Part shown: in pieces, positions 15,368-24,749 of the stretch
How the letters are laid out: each line of letters opens with the position of its first letter
Numbering within the stretch: position 1 is the first letter of the stretch
Assembly (NCBI GenBank): GCA_964493205.1
Contig: CAZBMJ010000002.1
Location: 74,769-138,768 of the forward strand
Origin: CAZBMJ01 sp964493205
GTDB lineage: Bacteria > Myxococcota > UBA727 > JABDBI01
Length of the DNA: 64,000 nucleotides
Direction: 5' to 3'
Notes under the pieces: model-generated
What the model was told of the DNA's origin: nothing
Database searches by the model: none
What the model saw: the letters and a program-made list of their open reading frames with translations, nothing else
Position numbers and translations under genes: made by a program

Positions 15368-16906
15368 ATGGCACGATTAAAACCTACTAAGTGGGAGATA
15401 TACGAAGAATCAGCTAAACAAGCACCTTATGGTAACTTTATTAGTGAGAATGTTCTTCTTGTAAATCATCCCAATTCAAAAAAAGCTGCTGTATTAACAG
15501 ATAGTGTAATGCAATACGCTGCTACAGCAAGACCTGCGTTAAGTGGGAAAAAAGCTACATTATGGGATTCTCTTGTTGGTAAAGGTAGAGAAAGAACTGT
15601 AGATGCAGATGAAGTAGAATGGTCACTAAAAGGTTCAGGAAAAATAGAAACACTAGCTAAGGAAAACCTTATGCCAGGTGTACTATTTCCAGGACATAAT
15701 GGTGATGAATTTCAGATTAAATTAGATAATCCTAACTTTGTTCCTGGTGATACTTTAGCACCAGAGATAGCATGGGATCAACAAATGATAGTACAATATC
15801 TTCCTATTAAAGATGGTTTAGACTGGATTTATACAGGTAAGTTAGTTACTTTAGATCCTAATGCATATTTTGATCCAGAGCTTTTAACAGCAGGATTAAA
15901 ATGGATTAAAATAGGTGCAGCTTATTCAGAATACTCTTCTGGTTATGGTAGCTTCCAAACTACAGGTAATACTTCTTATATCAAGTTTAAAACTTGGTTA
16001 AGTGACTGGGGTAAGAGAGCAGAAGTAACTAATAAGGCACATGATCTTAATTTAGTTCTAAAACCTATAGATGATAAAGGAGTAGTCATTAATGGCATTC
16101 CTCAACAAGTTATCTCATGGGTAGAAGCAGAGTTTCTAGTAGAATCTAAATGGGAAAAAGAACTAATGTGCTGGTATGGTAGAGCTGCTGGTAAAAATAT
16201 TATAGATCATACTTCAGGACTACACAGACGTATAGGACCAGGTGTGATGGAATTCATGGAAGATGCAAACATCATAACTTATCCTTTAGGAAACTTTAGC
16301 ATAGATGCGTTAGCAGAATTTATGATGGAAGTAGGCTGGGATACAATTTCTGCTGAAAATGCAAACATTGTAGTTAAAACAGGTAGAATGGGTATGAAGC
16401 AAGCTAGTGACTCTATTAGAGAGTTATATACTATGCTTAATATAAATGTTCCATTTGAAAAATATGTAAGTTCAGGTAATACTTATCCTGGTTCTAATAG
16501 CCCAGGTTATAAAGTATTGAGTCCTCACTTCTTGCAAGTAGATTTAAATCCTTTTGGTTCATTAACATTTGAACACTTACCTATCCTAGATAACAGAGAA
16601 CTTAATGGAGGTATTGTGCATCCTGATACAGGATTACCACTTACATCTTACATGTACTTTGTAATGGATTATGGTCTAGGTTCTCATGGTAACGTAGAGC
16701 TTTTGAGGAAAAAAGATTCAGAAGTATTCACTTATATTTGTGGTACATGGTCTCCAGTAGGTCCTATTAATGGAAAAACAGGTAGAGGAGGTTTCATGGC
16801 ATCTCATGATAGAAGGTCATATGATTTAGTAGCTGCAGATACCTTTGGTGTAAGGATTAAAGATGTTAATCTTTGTCTTATGTTGCTACCATCAGTAGGA
16901 TATTAA
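15368..16906 (+). CDS. Major capsid protein (HK97 fold)
   Basis: 512 residues, the size expected for crAss-like capsid proteins. It is a soluble alpha/beta protein with many Gly and aromatic residues. Gene order (portal, scaffold candidate, then this) and the strong intergenic structures on both sides support it. The C-terminal part, with FGVRIKDVNLCLML near the end, fits the A-domain strand of an HK97 subunit. The assignment rests on position and overall character. Confidence 0.85.
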   Translation: MARLKPTKWEIYEESAKQAPYGNFISENVLLVNHPNSKKAAVLTDSVMQYAATARPALSGKKATLWDSLVGKGRERTVDADEVEWSLKGSGKIETLAKENLMPGVLFPGHNGDEFQIKLDNPNFVPGDTLAPEIAWDQQMIVQYLPIKDGLDWIYTGKLVTLDPNAYFDPELLTAGLKWIKIGAAYSEYSSGYGSFQTTGNTSYIKFKTWLSDWGKRAEVTNKAHDLNLVLKPIDDKGVVINGIPQQVISWVEAEFLVESKWEKELMCWYGRAAGKNIIDHTSGLHRRIGPGVMEFMEDANIITYPLGNFSIDALAEFMMEVGWDTISAENANIVVKTGRMGMKQASDSIRELYTMLNINVPFEKYVSSGNTYPGSNSPGYKVLSPHFLQVDLNPFGSLTFEHLPILDNRELNGGIVHPDTGLPLTSYMYFVMDYGLGSHGNVELLRKKDSEVFTYICGTWSPVGPINGKTGRGGFMASHDRRSYDLVAADTFGVRIKDVNLCLMLLPSVGY

Positions 16907-16916
16907 AATATTTTTA

Positions 16917-17004
16917 TCGGTATAAATAGAGGCAAATCATTTTTGCAGGTTAGAATTTAAAGGTTATAGTTACTCTTAGGACAAGAGGTGTGATACCGAG
17001 CCTC
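16917..17004 (+). ncRNA. Structured intergenic RNA with pseudoknot topology
   Basis: Two helices cross in the gap after the capsid gene. Bases 16917-16923 pair with 16993-16999 (7 pairs). Bases 16929-16933 pair with 17000-17004 (5 pairs). Because these interleave, both together make a pseudoknot. Small hairpins at 16932-16946 and 16973-16987 lie between. A T run follows at 17006, so the second helix could also be a terminator stem. It may act as a conditional terminator, mRNA end protector or processing site. Confidence 0.5.
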
Positions 17005-17036
17005 ATTTTTTTAAAATAATAAAAAGTAAGTAAGCA

Positions 17037-18002
17037 ATGGCATTAAAAAAAATAATTCCTAGTCCATTATCTAGAAAATTTACAGGCATAGATGGTCCTA
17101 TGATAGAATATCTAGAAGAAAAAACAAATAATGGTGAAAAAAGACTTAGAAGTCTTGGAGAATATAATAGAGAAAGATTACCTGGTTCTACTCAAGGAGA
17201 AAGAACTATAATCTTTTCTAATAACAAGAAAAAATATCTCATAAAAGGTTATGAGACAAATAGTGCAGAGTTAGATGAATTAGTAGCTAAATGTAAGCTA
17301 TTTAATGATATGAAAAAACATCCAGATTTTGGAAGATACATCACATCATGCGATATACATAATGCTCAAGATCCATTCTTTAATAACTTAAAATTAAGAA
17401 TTAAGTTAGATCAAGGATATGGTACTTTTAATACAGAATCACCAATAGAACATTTATTATATCTAGGAGCTTTATTAAACTCTAGATTTCAGATAGGTGG
17501 AGAAAATTTAAATCCTGCATTAAATGGTAGAGCAAAGTATATTATAGTAGATGCTGAGATAGATAAAGAAGTTAGGAAAAAAAGCAAAGACAATAAGAAA
17601 AAAGCTGAGAAGATTATAGAAAATGCATCTGATGATAAGAAGCGTTCTATGGCTCTTGTTTTAGGTCTTACTAAAAGCCAAGATACTGATATAGATATGA
17701 TTACAGATCTATTAGAAGATGTAGCTTTAGATGATAAGATGAACTATGACTTAGGTATGTCTAAACAAGCGTTTCTTATTAAAATTGGAGAATCAGAATC
17801 TGAGGAACTAGAATCTAGAAAATATGTAGATTTAGCTTTCAAAAGAGGATTAGTTAAAAGAGATAAAGATACAAGTCTTTATATGTTGTTTGGAATGCAA
17901 ATAGGTAAAGAAAAACAAAATGTAATAGATTATCTTATGAATCCTATTAACAATGAAATTCTTCACAAATTAATAAAAGCTATAGATTTAACGCAAAACT
18001 AA
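17037..18002 (+). CDS. Conserved capsid-module protein, function unknown
   Basis: 321 residues directly after the capsid gene. The N-terminal half is mixed alpha/beta. The middle is a Lys-rich coiled coil (about 180-205), and the C-terminus is helical and acidic. Size and place match uncharacterised virion genes that follow the capsid gene in crAss-like phages. It overlaps the next gene by one base. Confidence 0.6.
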   Translation: MALKKIIPSPLSRKFTGIDGPMIEYLEEKTNNGEKRLRSLGEYNRERLPGSTQGERTIIFSNNKKKYLIKGYETNSAELDELVAKCKLFNDMKKHPDFGRYITSCDIHNAQDPFFNNLKLRIKLDQGYGTFNTESPIEHLLYLGALLNSRFQIGGENLNPALNGRAKYIIVDAEIDKEVRKKSKDNKKKAEKIIENASDDKKRSMALVLGLTKSQDTDIDMITDLLEDVALDDKMNYDLGMSKQAFLIKIGESESEELESRKYVDLAFKRGLVKRDKDTSLYMLFGMQIGKEKQNVIDYLMNPINNEILHKLIKAIDLTQN

Positions 18003-18718
18003 TGATTAAAGTAAATAAATTACATGCTGAAGTAAAGCGAAGATTAAACAGGGTATTCTCTGATTACGAAGCTGCTCTAACAGTAGTTGATTTAGATGCT
18101 TACCTTAATCACGCCATTCAAGTTTTATTAGAAAATTATTCAGCTATTGTTGAAAAAAATAGAACTTTAAGCGATAGATTAAAATCTTTAGAAATAAAGC
18201 ATAAAAAGTTAGAAAGAATATCCAACAATGACAAAAGTACAGTATTTAGATTACCTAGTGATCACTACTCTACATTAAGTCGTTATTGTTACGGTAAAGC
18301 AAAAACTTGTTCTACATTAGAGCAGGTTTTTGTTAATAATGTACAAACACATAAAATAGAAGAAAGTCTAAGAGATCCTTTAAATGCGCCTAATTTTAAT
18401 TGGCGAGAAACATTTAGTAATGAAGATTCAGAAGGATTGCATATTTATCATGCAGGAGCATTAGATATAGATGAAGTATATATAGATTATATTAAACATA
18501 TTCCTGATGTAGCTTTTGTAAAAGGTGTTACTAATGGTATTTACATTAATCAAGATGGAGATGCAGTAACAGAAGATCAACACTTACAAATAAATGATCC
18601 TATTTTATGGAGAAAGATTGTAGACATAGCAGAGTTTTTAATAAAGAAAGATTTAGATCAAAACTTTAAAGCAACTATAGATACAATACTATTTAATGAA
18701 AAAGTATATATTAATTAA
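18002..18718 (+). CDS. Virion-module protein, function unknown
   Basis: 238 residues. The N-terminal 70 residues are helical with a short coiled coil (RLKSLEIKHKKLERIS). The rest is alpha/beta with many aromatic residues. It may be a head-completion or connector-type protein judging by place, but no family is recognised. Confidence 0.58.
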   Translation: MIKVNKLHAEVKRRLNRVFSDYEAALTVVDLDAYLNHAIQVLLENYSAIVEKNRTLSDRLKSLEIKHKKLERISNNDKSTVFRLPSDHYSTLSRYCYGKAKTCSTLEQVFVNNVQTHKIEESLRDPLNAPNFNWRETFSNEDSEGLHIYHAGALDIDEVYIDYIKHIPDVAFVKGVTNGIYINQDGDAVTEDQHLQINDPILWRKIVDIAEFLIKKDLDQNFKATIDTILFNEKVYIN

Positions 18719-18736
18719 TAAATAAAATTTTTAAAC

Positions 18737-20440
18737 ATGAGAGTTGTTAATGAAAGATGGCTAATAGCAGATAAAACCCTAGGGCTTTTTCCTGCAGATC
18801 AAGCTATTTTTGTTGAAGTAGGTACAGAGTATGGTTTAAATCCTAATTTAAGGGATAATCAGATTGTTATCTACAATGCGGATTCAGGAGTTTCTGTGGG
18901 TCCAGGTGTTACAGCAGCTACAGTACCAAACCTAGTTATTGCCCAAGGGATAGATACAGATGGTGATGGTCATGCTAATGTATTGCGAAAAGTAAATTTT
19001 GATAGGATTCCTGCAACAAGTGTATATGCTGCTACAGCAGAACCACCTGCTTGCGGACAAGTTAAAATTGTAGATGTAGGTATAGGTTGCATGGAAAGAG
19101 GTAATTCTTTTACCATGATTATAGAAGCTAGAGACGATCAAACAGAACGTTTCTATAACTATAGAGACTATGAAAGATGGACAGAAACAGTAGAATTTAA
19201 GTTTGATCCTTGTGATGATTGTGATCAACCTTTAGCTTGTAAAGATGTAGCTTGTGCTCTTGCTAACAAATTTAATGGTATAGATAGAAATTACTCTTTG
19301 AAGAAAAATCTTTCTTTAATTAAGCGAGTAAGAGAACATCAAGACAAAGATAGACCATTTGATGTATATGTTTTACATGAAAATGATTATCAATATTGTT
19401 TTGTTACAGCAGATGCAGCTTGTGTAGGTTGTAATACAATAGATGCAATTACAGGTATTACAGTAGATGTAAACGGAGTAGATGAAACTACTACTACTTT
19501 TAGTTTTAGTACAGATCCTTCAGATGACACATTAACAAGAGTACAGCAAATACCTAAAATCATAAAAGCTATTAATACTGCTTTAGGTGATAAAGGATAT
19601 GCTTTGGATGCTTCTACCTTTGCAGGTAGTGCTAAACCTTGTTGCGATGGAGTTAAAATTTTAATTAACTCTTGCGTAGAAATAGAATTGTTAGGTGATG
19701 GAGGTACTCCTATTGTCCCTTGTGATACAGGACTTCCTACCCATACAGTTACTACTCAAGGTGAATGTAGAGGTTGTGGTACAAGTACTACTGTTACTCC
19801 TTGTGCTTTCTTAAGAGTTGTTGCTAAACCTATCAATATTAACAAATATTGTGATAGACCAGATTCTTGGGAAAAAACTTTGTATACAGATATTAATGTT
19901 ACTACATCTTACGAGAATAATAACATAGGATTGTTTAAAACTTTTGTTTTCCAAGACTATACTATTCCTAGAGGACTTGCTTATGAAGTAGCTCATAGAG
20001 TTGTTAAACAAGATACATCTCTTAATGAACCATTCTCTTATGGATATGACGAATATTCAGGAAGATATTTAGGATTTACTCCTGGGTCTAGAACTCCTGC
20101 AATGGGTCATGGTGTATTTAAAAATTGTGATAGTTCAGATACATTCTGTATATACAATGTACATTTTGCTCCTGAAGTAAACAATGGTAGTGCAGCATCA
20201 AGAGATAGTAAATTAAACTTTATCTTAAGTATGGGTATTCCTAACAGTAACACTGCTCTTAAAACTTCAATAGAAGCTATTATGAATCCGTGGTTAGTAT
20301 CTATTCCTGGTAAAGCTTTACAAACTATTACTTGTGCTTCTGATCAAGATCAAGTAGAAAGAGTATTAAATGCTAGTTATGCTGTAACTACAGCAGAATA
20401 TGCAGACGCTAACAGAGCTGGTAATTATATTGCTGGGTAA
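18737..20440 (+). CDS. Cys-rich structural protein, candidate auxiliary capsid protein
   Basis: 567 residues. A mostly beta protein with many Cys, for example CDDCDQPLACKDVAC (about 155-170), and later clusters such as ECRGCG. The C-terminal third has aromatic and Gly-rich loops (YGYDEYSGRYLGF). Size and place after the capsid gene suit an auxiliary capsid or head decoration protein of crAss-like phages. The unusual Cys content could support disulfides or metal binding in the virion. It ends at a terminator. Confidence 0.5.
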   Translation: MRVVNERWLIADKTLGLFPADQAIFVEVGTEYGLNPNLRDNQIVIYNADSGVSVGPGVTAATVPNLVIAQGIDTDGDGHANVLRKVNFDRIPATSVYAATAEPPACGQVKIVDVGIGCMERGNSFTMIIEARDDQTERFYNYRDYERWTETVEFKFDPCDDCDQPLACKDVACALANKFNGIDRNYSLKKNLSLIKRVREHQDKDRPFDVYVLHENDYQYCFVTADAACVGCNTIDAITGITVDVNGVDETTTTFSFSTDPSDDTLTRVQQIPKIIKAINTALGDKGYALDASTFAGSAKPCCDGVKILINSCVEIELLGDGGTPIVPCDTGLPTHTVTTQGECRGCGTSTTVTPCAFLRVVAKPININKYCDRPDSWEKTLYTDINVTTSYENNNIGLFKTFVFQDYTIPRGLAYEVAHRVVKQDTSLNEPFSYGYDEYSGRYLGFTPGSRTPAMGHGVFKNCDSSDTFCIYNVHFAPEVNNGSAASRDSKLNFILSMGIPNSNTALKTSIEAIMNPWLVSIPGKALQTITCASDQDQVERVLNASYAVTTAEYADANRAGNYIAG

Positions 20441-20452
20441 TAAATAAAGAAT

Positions 20453-20485
20453 AAGAAGAGGGAGAAATTCCTCTTCTTTCCTCTT
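20453..20485 (+). terminator. Rho-independent terminator
   Basis: A 9-bp stem (20453-20461 with 20470-20478) with an 8-nt loop, followed by a T-rich stretch. It closes the capsid module before the fibre genes. Confidence 0.75.
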
Positions 20486-20507
20486 TTATAATAAGTAAAA
20501 AATAAGA

Positions 20508-21002
20508 ATGAAGAAGTGTTCCTGTATAATAAATAATAGTTTTAATTTCGTTATAGAATATAAAGAAGATTATTTATTATTTATAGATAAAAGTGAATGG
20601 ACAACTTCAGAATATAATTCTCCTTTAGAAACACATCCTCTAACTATAAAAAACGGAGACAAAACTAAAACAATAGATATTAAAGTAGGAGGAACTACTA
20701 TAATCAAATATTGTGATTTACCTTCAGATAATGGTTGTGGTAATGATGGTATATACGAATTCATAATAGAAAATTGTGGTGATGTATTTACTAAATGTGA
20801 AGCAATACTTATACATATTATGTGTTCTTATACTAAACTATTAGTAAATACTAAATTAGAAAACTACCAAGATAATATTTGGCCTGTGTTTAGAGAGATA
20901 GAATTTATAAAAGCGAATGCTCGCATATGTAATATAACTGACGCAGTAGAACACTACACAATAGTAAAAAAAATGTTTGAACACTTAAATTGTAAATGTT
21001 AA
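20508..21002 (+). CDS. Cys-containing virion-module protein (164 aa)
   Basis: 164 residues. It begins MKKCSC and ends LNCKC. The first 100 residues look like a beta sandwich, the last 60 are helical. Not recognised. It lies first in the fibre gene group after the terminator and is probably a small virion protein, perhaps an adaptor for the fibres that follow. Confidence 0.55.
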   Translation: MKKCSCIINNSFNFVIEYKEDYLLFIDKSEWTTSEYNSPLETHPLTIKNGDKTKTIDIKVGGTTIIKYCDLPSDNGCGNDGIYEFIIENCGDVFTKCEAILIHIMCSYTKLLVNTKLENYQDNIWPVFREIEFIKANARICNITDAVEHYTIVKKMFEHLNCKC

Positions 21003-21015
21003 ATACAATATAAAA

Positions 21016-21558
21016 ATGCAAAAAATAAATCCAAGAGATAAATATGTTTACTTTCCTAGAGGCGTTGCTAATAGGATTAAAGGTAATATAAAAGTACCTG
21101 TAGAAAAAATGATCTATGTAGATCCAGATTGTGGATATTACATTCATCCTGATGGGTACATAATCCTTCCTGACTTTAATCCTGTATCAGGTGATATAGA
21201 TAGAAAAGTCGCTTTAATGATAGTTGATGGTTCCGTAAGTATAATGACTGTAGCAGCAGCCGAAGCAGCAGTATGTACTTATAGAGATAACGATGCAGTT
21301 AGTGCTACAAGTGCTTCAATAAGCGGTTGTTTACCTTTAACTAACTTAGTAGTTTTAGCTACAAGACAACTTACTGCAACAGTATTACCTTCAGGAGCAA
21401 TACAAACAGGAACATGGTCTACTTCTAATGCTTTAGTAGCAACAGTAAGTGTAGCAGGTTTAGTTACAGGTGTAGCAGCAGGAACAGCAACAATCACTTT
21501 TACTTCTACAGATGGAGGATTTACAGCTACTTGCGTAGTCACTGTAGTAGAAGCTTAA
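21016..21558 (+). CDS. Head or tail fibre protein with Big_2 Ig-like domain
   Basis: 180 residues. Residues 1-80 form a compact N-terminal part (DPDCGYYIHPDGYIILP). Residues 100-180 are a bacterial Ig-like (Big_2) domain with typical text such as TWSTSNALVATVS and AGTATITFTSTDGG. Such domains decorate phage surfaces and bind glycans weakly. The gene lies in the fibre cluster. Confidence 0.7.
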   Translation: MQKINPRDKYVYFPRGVANRIKGNIKVPVEKMIYVDPDCGYYIHPDGYIILPDFNPVSGDIDRKVALMIVDGSVSIMTVAAAEAAVCTYRDNDAVSATSASISGCLPLTNLVVLATRQLTATVLPSGAIQTGTWSTSNALVATVSVAGLVTGVAAGTATITFTSTDGGFTATCVVTVVEA

Positions 21559-21576
21559 TAATTAAAATAATAAATA

Positions 21577-22032
21577 ATGGGTCTTTGTACTTGTACACCA
21601 ACAGTTCTAAGTCCACCAGCTAGACCGTGCAATAGTAATTGTATCTATGCACCTAATATGCTTGTGGATACAGCTACAGCATGTGAACCAGTAGTTGATA
21701 TAGATATATCACCTATTGTTGTTGCATGTGGAGATATAACTCCTGTATATAGTATTATTCTAGGAAGTTTAAAGAATGTAGCGAGTGCAACAATTACTCC
21801 TACTACTATAACTTTTATACCTGAAAATAATAACTATGCTACAGGAGAATTAATGTATAAAATTCAATGTGGAAGACTTTCAGAAGTAGGTAAAATAATC
21901 ATAGTTTACAAAAACGAATGTGTAGGTATAAATTGTGGTGAATATGAAACTTGTGATAAATGTACAGGAGATTGTATACCTATACCACCAGAAGTTAGTA
22001 TCAATAGTACATCTTCTATTTCAATAAATTAA
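21577..22032 (+). CDS. Cys-rich small surface protein
   Basis: 151 residues with about 17 Cys, including a cluster ECVGINCGEYETCDKC near the C-terminus. The middle is beta-rich. It resembles the Cys-rich part of the 1705-residue adhesin downstream (positions 31508-36625). Probably a short fibre or fibre-linked protein. Confidence 0.55.
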   Translation: MGLCTCTPTVLSPPARPCNSNCIYAPNMLVDTATACEPVVDIDISPIVVACGDITPVYSIILGSLKNVASATITPTTITFIPENNNYATGELMYKIQCGRLSEVGKIIIVYKNECVGINCGEYETCDKCTGDCIPIPPEVSINSTSSISIN

Positions 22033-22046
22033 AAATTTAAATAAAA

Positions 22047-24005
22047 ATGCAAATAGGTATTGTAAGAGCAGAAAATGACCAAGTAATTTGGCCACTTACT
22101 ATCACTAATGGTCCAACTTCTAATAGTAATGTACAAGTAACATTTACATTACCTTCTGAGATTTCTTTTAATAATTCTACTATACTTCCTATAGGTTCTT
22201 ATACAGGAATAGATGTTTGGACTATAGGAGCAATGACTCCTAATCAAGTTATAAATGCAAACATAGTTTTAAACTTCGATGGTCCTATTGGAGGACTATC
22301 TGAAGAATATTCTATAGTTGCTACAGTTACAGGTTTAGGAGATACTAATGGTACAAATAATGTAAAAACAGATACTATTCTTTTTGAAGTATCTTCTTGT
22401 GATCCACTAGCAAGTGGGTCTAACTGTATTTCAGGACTTAAGTTTGACTTATCAGCTTGTAGTACTCCTTGTACTCAAGGTGCTACTGCTTTATGGAATA
22501 TAGTAGCTTTATCAGAAGTTAATATAAATATAATTAGTTTTAATGTAAATACAGGTATAGGATATTATGAATTTATAGATCCTTCATTACCAGGTTCATT
22601 TACATGGGGATTAAGTTGTGTATTAGGATTAGATACAGTTGTTATCTGTTCTACTTATACAATGACACTTCATCCATTAATAGATGATAAAGATGTTTTT
22701 GACCATTCTGCCGATTTTATAGAAGGTTCTACATTAACAGCACCTCAGATAGCTTTATTAAAAGCTCAACCTGCATACTCAGGTTTAACAAATGAACAAA
22801 TCCAAGCATATTGCTGGGAAGCACTTTATAATGCAGATGGAGATTTAGTAGGTGGTTGGGCACACGATTGTACAGGAGAGCAAGATAGTAGACATTTTAT
22901 ATTTTGCTCAGAAGTTACTTGTGATAATACACCTAATCCATGTCCATCATGTCCATATAGTGATATGCCTGTAGATGTATCTGCTTATTTAACAAGTATT
23001 ACAAATTATACTGCTGAGAAAGGAGATTTAATTACAATTTATCACATTGATGCAACTGCTGTATGGGAATATAATGGTACAGCATGGGAGAGAACTAGTT
23101 GTGGATGTCAATGGAAGATTTCACAAGATGCAGATAATATACTTACATTAGGTACAGATAACGCACCTTACTTATCAGATTCAGACTTACCTGTTTTAAA
23201 TCCTTATCCTGTATCTTTTACAGTAACAGGAACAACAACTAAAACAGCAACAATAACTTTATCTAATGCAACAGTTCTTACTACTAATTTTACAGATATA
23301 GATACAAATACTACATATACTGTTGAAATAAATGATGGTAATATAGAGTTAATAGATCAAATGAACAACGTTGTATCTTCAGTTCCTCTTCCTGCAGCAG
23401 TAGGAGATGATTGGGGAGTACAAGTTGTAGAACATGATGCTACTATAGCAGGTAATGGAACAGTAGCTTCTCCACTTACAATAGCTCAACAAGGAGCTAC
23501 TAATGGACAAGTATTAAAATGGAATACTGCAAGTTCAACTTGGTTACCAGCAAATGATACAGATACAGATACAGGAGAAGTAAATACAGCTTCAAATATA
23601 GGTGGTGGAGAAGAATTATTTAGTGCAAAAGTAGGAGTAGATTTACAATTTAGAACTCTTGTAGCAGGAGATAATGTCACAATTACAGAAGTTGGAGATA
23701 CTTTAGAAATCGAAACATCTTGCGGATGTTGTAATTGTTTTGTAGACACTATTTATGATATAAGTGGTCCTGAATTACATTTAGTTCAATCAGGAGAGTG
23801 TGACAGAATTACAGGAGATATTATATGGCAATCAGCAGATGTTTTTGCTAATCCACCTGTATTTACAACTCTTCAAACAGGTGGTTCTACTTATACTTTT
23901 ATAGGTAGTTTTACAGAAAGAGCTATAAGAATACAATATACAGAGGATGGATGTACTAAATATTCACCGATTAGACAAATTGTTGAAACAGTAGCAACAC
24001 CTTAA
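22047..24005 (+). CDS. Tail or head fibre protein (652 aa)
   Basis: 652 residues, nearly all beta. An N-terminal CARDB/DUF11-like Ig domain (about 15-125) is followed by Cys-rich segments and repeat elements. Residues 485-560 have the phrase QGATNGQVLKWNTASSTW, typical of Bacteroidetes phage and prophage fibres. Likely part of a receptor-binding fibre. Four fibre-type genes stand in a row here. Confidence 0.65.
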   Translation: MQIGIVRAENDQVIWPLTITNGPTSNSNVQVTFTLPSEISFNNSTILPIGSYTGIDVWTIGAMTPNQVINANIVLNFDGPIGGLSEEYSIVATVTGLGDTNGTNNVKTDTILFEVSSCDPLASGSNCISGLKFDLSACSTPCTQGATALWNIVALSEVNINIISFNVNTGIGYYEFIDPSLPGSFTWGLSCVLGLDTVVICSTYTMTLHPLIDDKDVFDHSADFIEGSTLTAPQIALLKAQPAYSGLTNEQIQAYCWEALYNADGDLVGGWAHDCTGEQDSRHFIFCSEVTCDNTPNPCPSCPYSDMPVDVSAYLTSITNYTAEKGDLITIYHIDATAVWEYNGTAWERTSCGCQWKISQDADNILTLGTDNAPYLSDSDLPVLNPYPVSFTVTGTTTKTATITLSNATVLTTNFTDIDTNTTYTVEINDGNIELIDQMNNVVSSVPLPAAVGDDWGVQVVEHDATIAGNGTVASPLTIAQQGATNGQVLKWNTASSTWLPANDTDTDTGEVNTASNIGGGEELFSAKVGVDLQFRTLVAGDNVTITEVGDTLEIETSCGCCNCFVDTIYDISGPELHLVQSGECDRITGDIIWQSADVFANPPVFTTLQTGGSTYTFIGSFTERAIRIQYTEDGCTKYSPIRQIVETVATP

Positions 24006-24007
24006 TC

Positions 24008-24388
24008 ATGCATAAAGCAATAAATCCAACTCCAGCAGAAACAGCATGCTGTGCTGGGTACAGAGAATTTACTTTTTACGGTGAATCATCTGCAATAGTA
24101 GGTGAACCAATAGATTATGCAATTTATAATAAAACTGCGAGTAATTATATTCACGGAGAAGTACAAACAATATCATTAACAGCAATGATGATAACAATAC
24201 CATCTTTATCTTTGTATGAATTAGGTTTTATTAATACACAAGTTTTAGGTACTACACAGGATTCAGCTCATGTTAATATAACTTTTAATGGAGATAATAC
24301 AGTTACAATAGAAACTCCAAATCTGTTAAGTACTTTATTAGGTGTCTTTACTATTAAAATTTGGATGAATCATTTAATATTAATATGA
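24008..24388 (+). CDS. Fibre-linked small protein, copy 1 of tandem paralogues
   Basis: 126 residues, beta-rich. It shares a pattern with the next gene: a CC-x-GY-x-EFTFY start (positions about 14-25) and a FTIKIWMNHLILI end. The two therefore arose by duplication and then diverged. Function unknown; probably a fibre accessory or fibre tip. It overlaps the next gene by 28 bases. Confidence 0.6.
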   Translation: MHKAINPTPAETACCAGYREFTFYGESSAIVGEPIDYAIYNKTASNYIHGEVQTISLTAMMITIPSLSLYELGFINTQVLGTTQDSAHVNITFNGDNTVTIETPNLLSTLLGVFTIKIWMNHLILI

Positions 24389-24747
24389 AACTAGAAGCAT
24401 CTAAAAAACTTATAGTAGATACATCATGCTGTGTAGGATATAAAGAATTTACTTTCTATAGAAATGTTCAAACAGATGAAACATTTATAATAAATAGTAC
24501 AAGTTTAAATTATATACAAGGTATTGTAACTCAAATTTCAGATACAGTTTCAATAAGTTTTCCATCATTGTTAGGTAAAATACTTAATGAAAAATCTGTA
24601 GAAGTTTTGGAAAATTCTGTAATACATAGTTATAATGTAACCATACTTTATCCTGGAAATAATACAATATCATTTGTTGCATTTCCTTATGGAGTTAGAG
24701 GAACATTTACAATAAGAATTTGGATTAACCAATTAGAACTAATATAA
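24361..24747 (+). CDS. Fibre-linked small protein, copy 2 of tandem paralogues
   Basis: 128 residues with CCVGYKEFTFY near the start and FTIRIWINQLELI at the end, matching copy 1. The middle has diverged strongly. The first in-frame ATG is inside copy 1; a start at 24385 (MKLEASKKLI) is the likely alternative and would remove the overlap. Confidence 0.58.
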   Translation: MDESFNINMKLEASKKLIVDTSCCVGYKEFTFYRNVQTDETFIINSTSLNYIQGIVTQISDTVSISFPSLLGKILNEKSVEVLENSVIHSYNVTILYPGNNTISFVAFPYGVRGTFTIRIWINQLELI

Positions 24748-24749
24748 TA

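Noticed and set aside
24361..24388. Overlap of tandem paralogues as evidence for a frameshift-fused gene
   Set aside because: Both frames have complete start and end motifs, so two separate genes with a likely later start for copy 2 explain it better.
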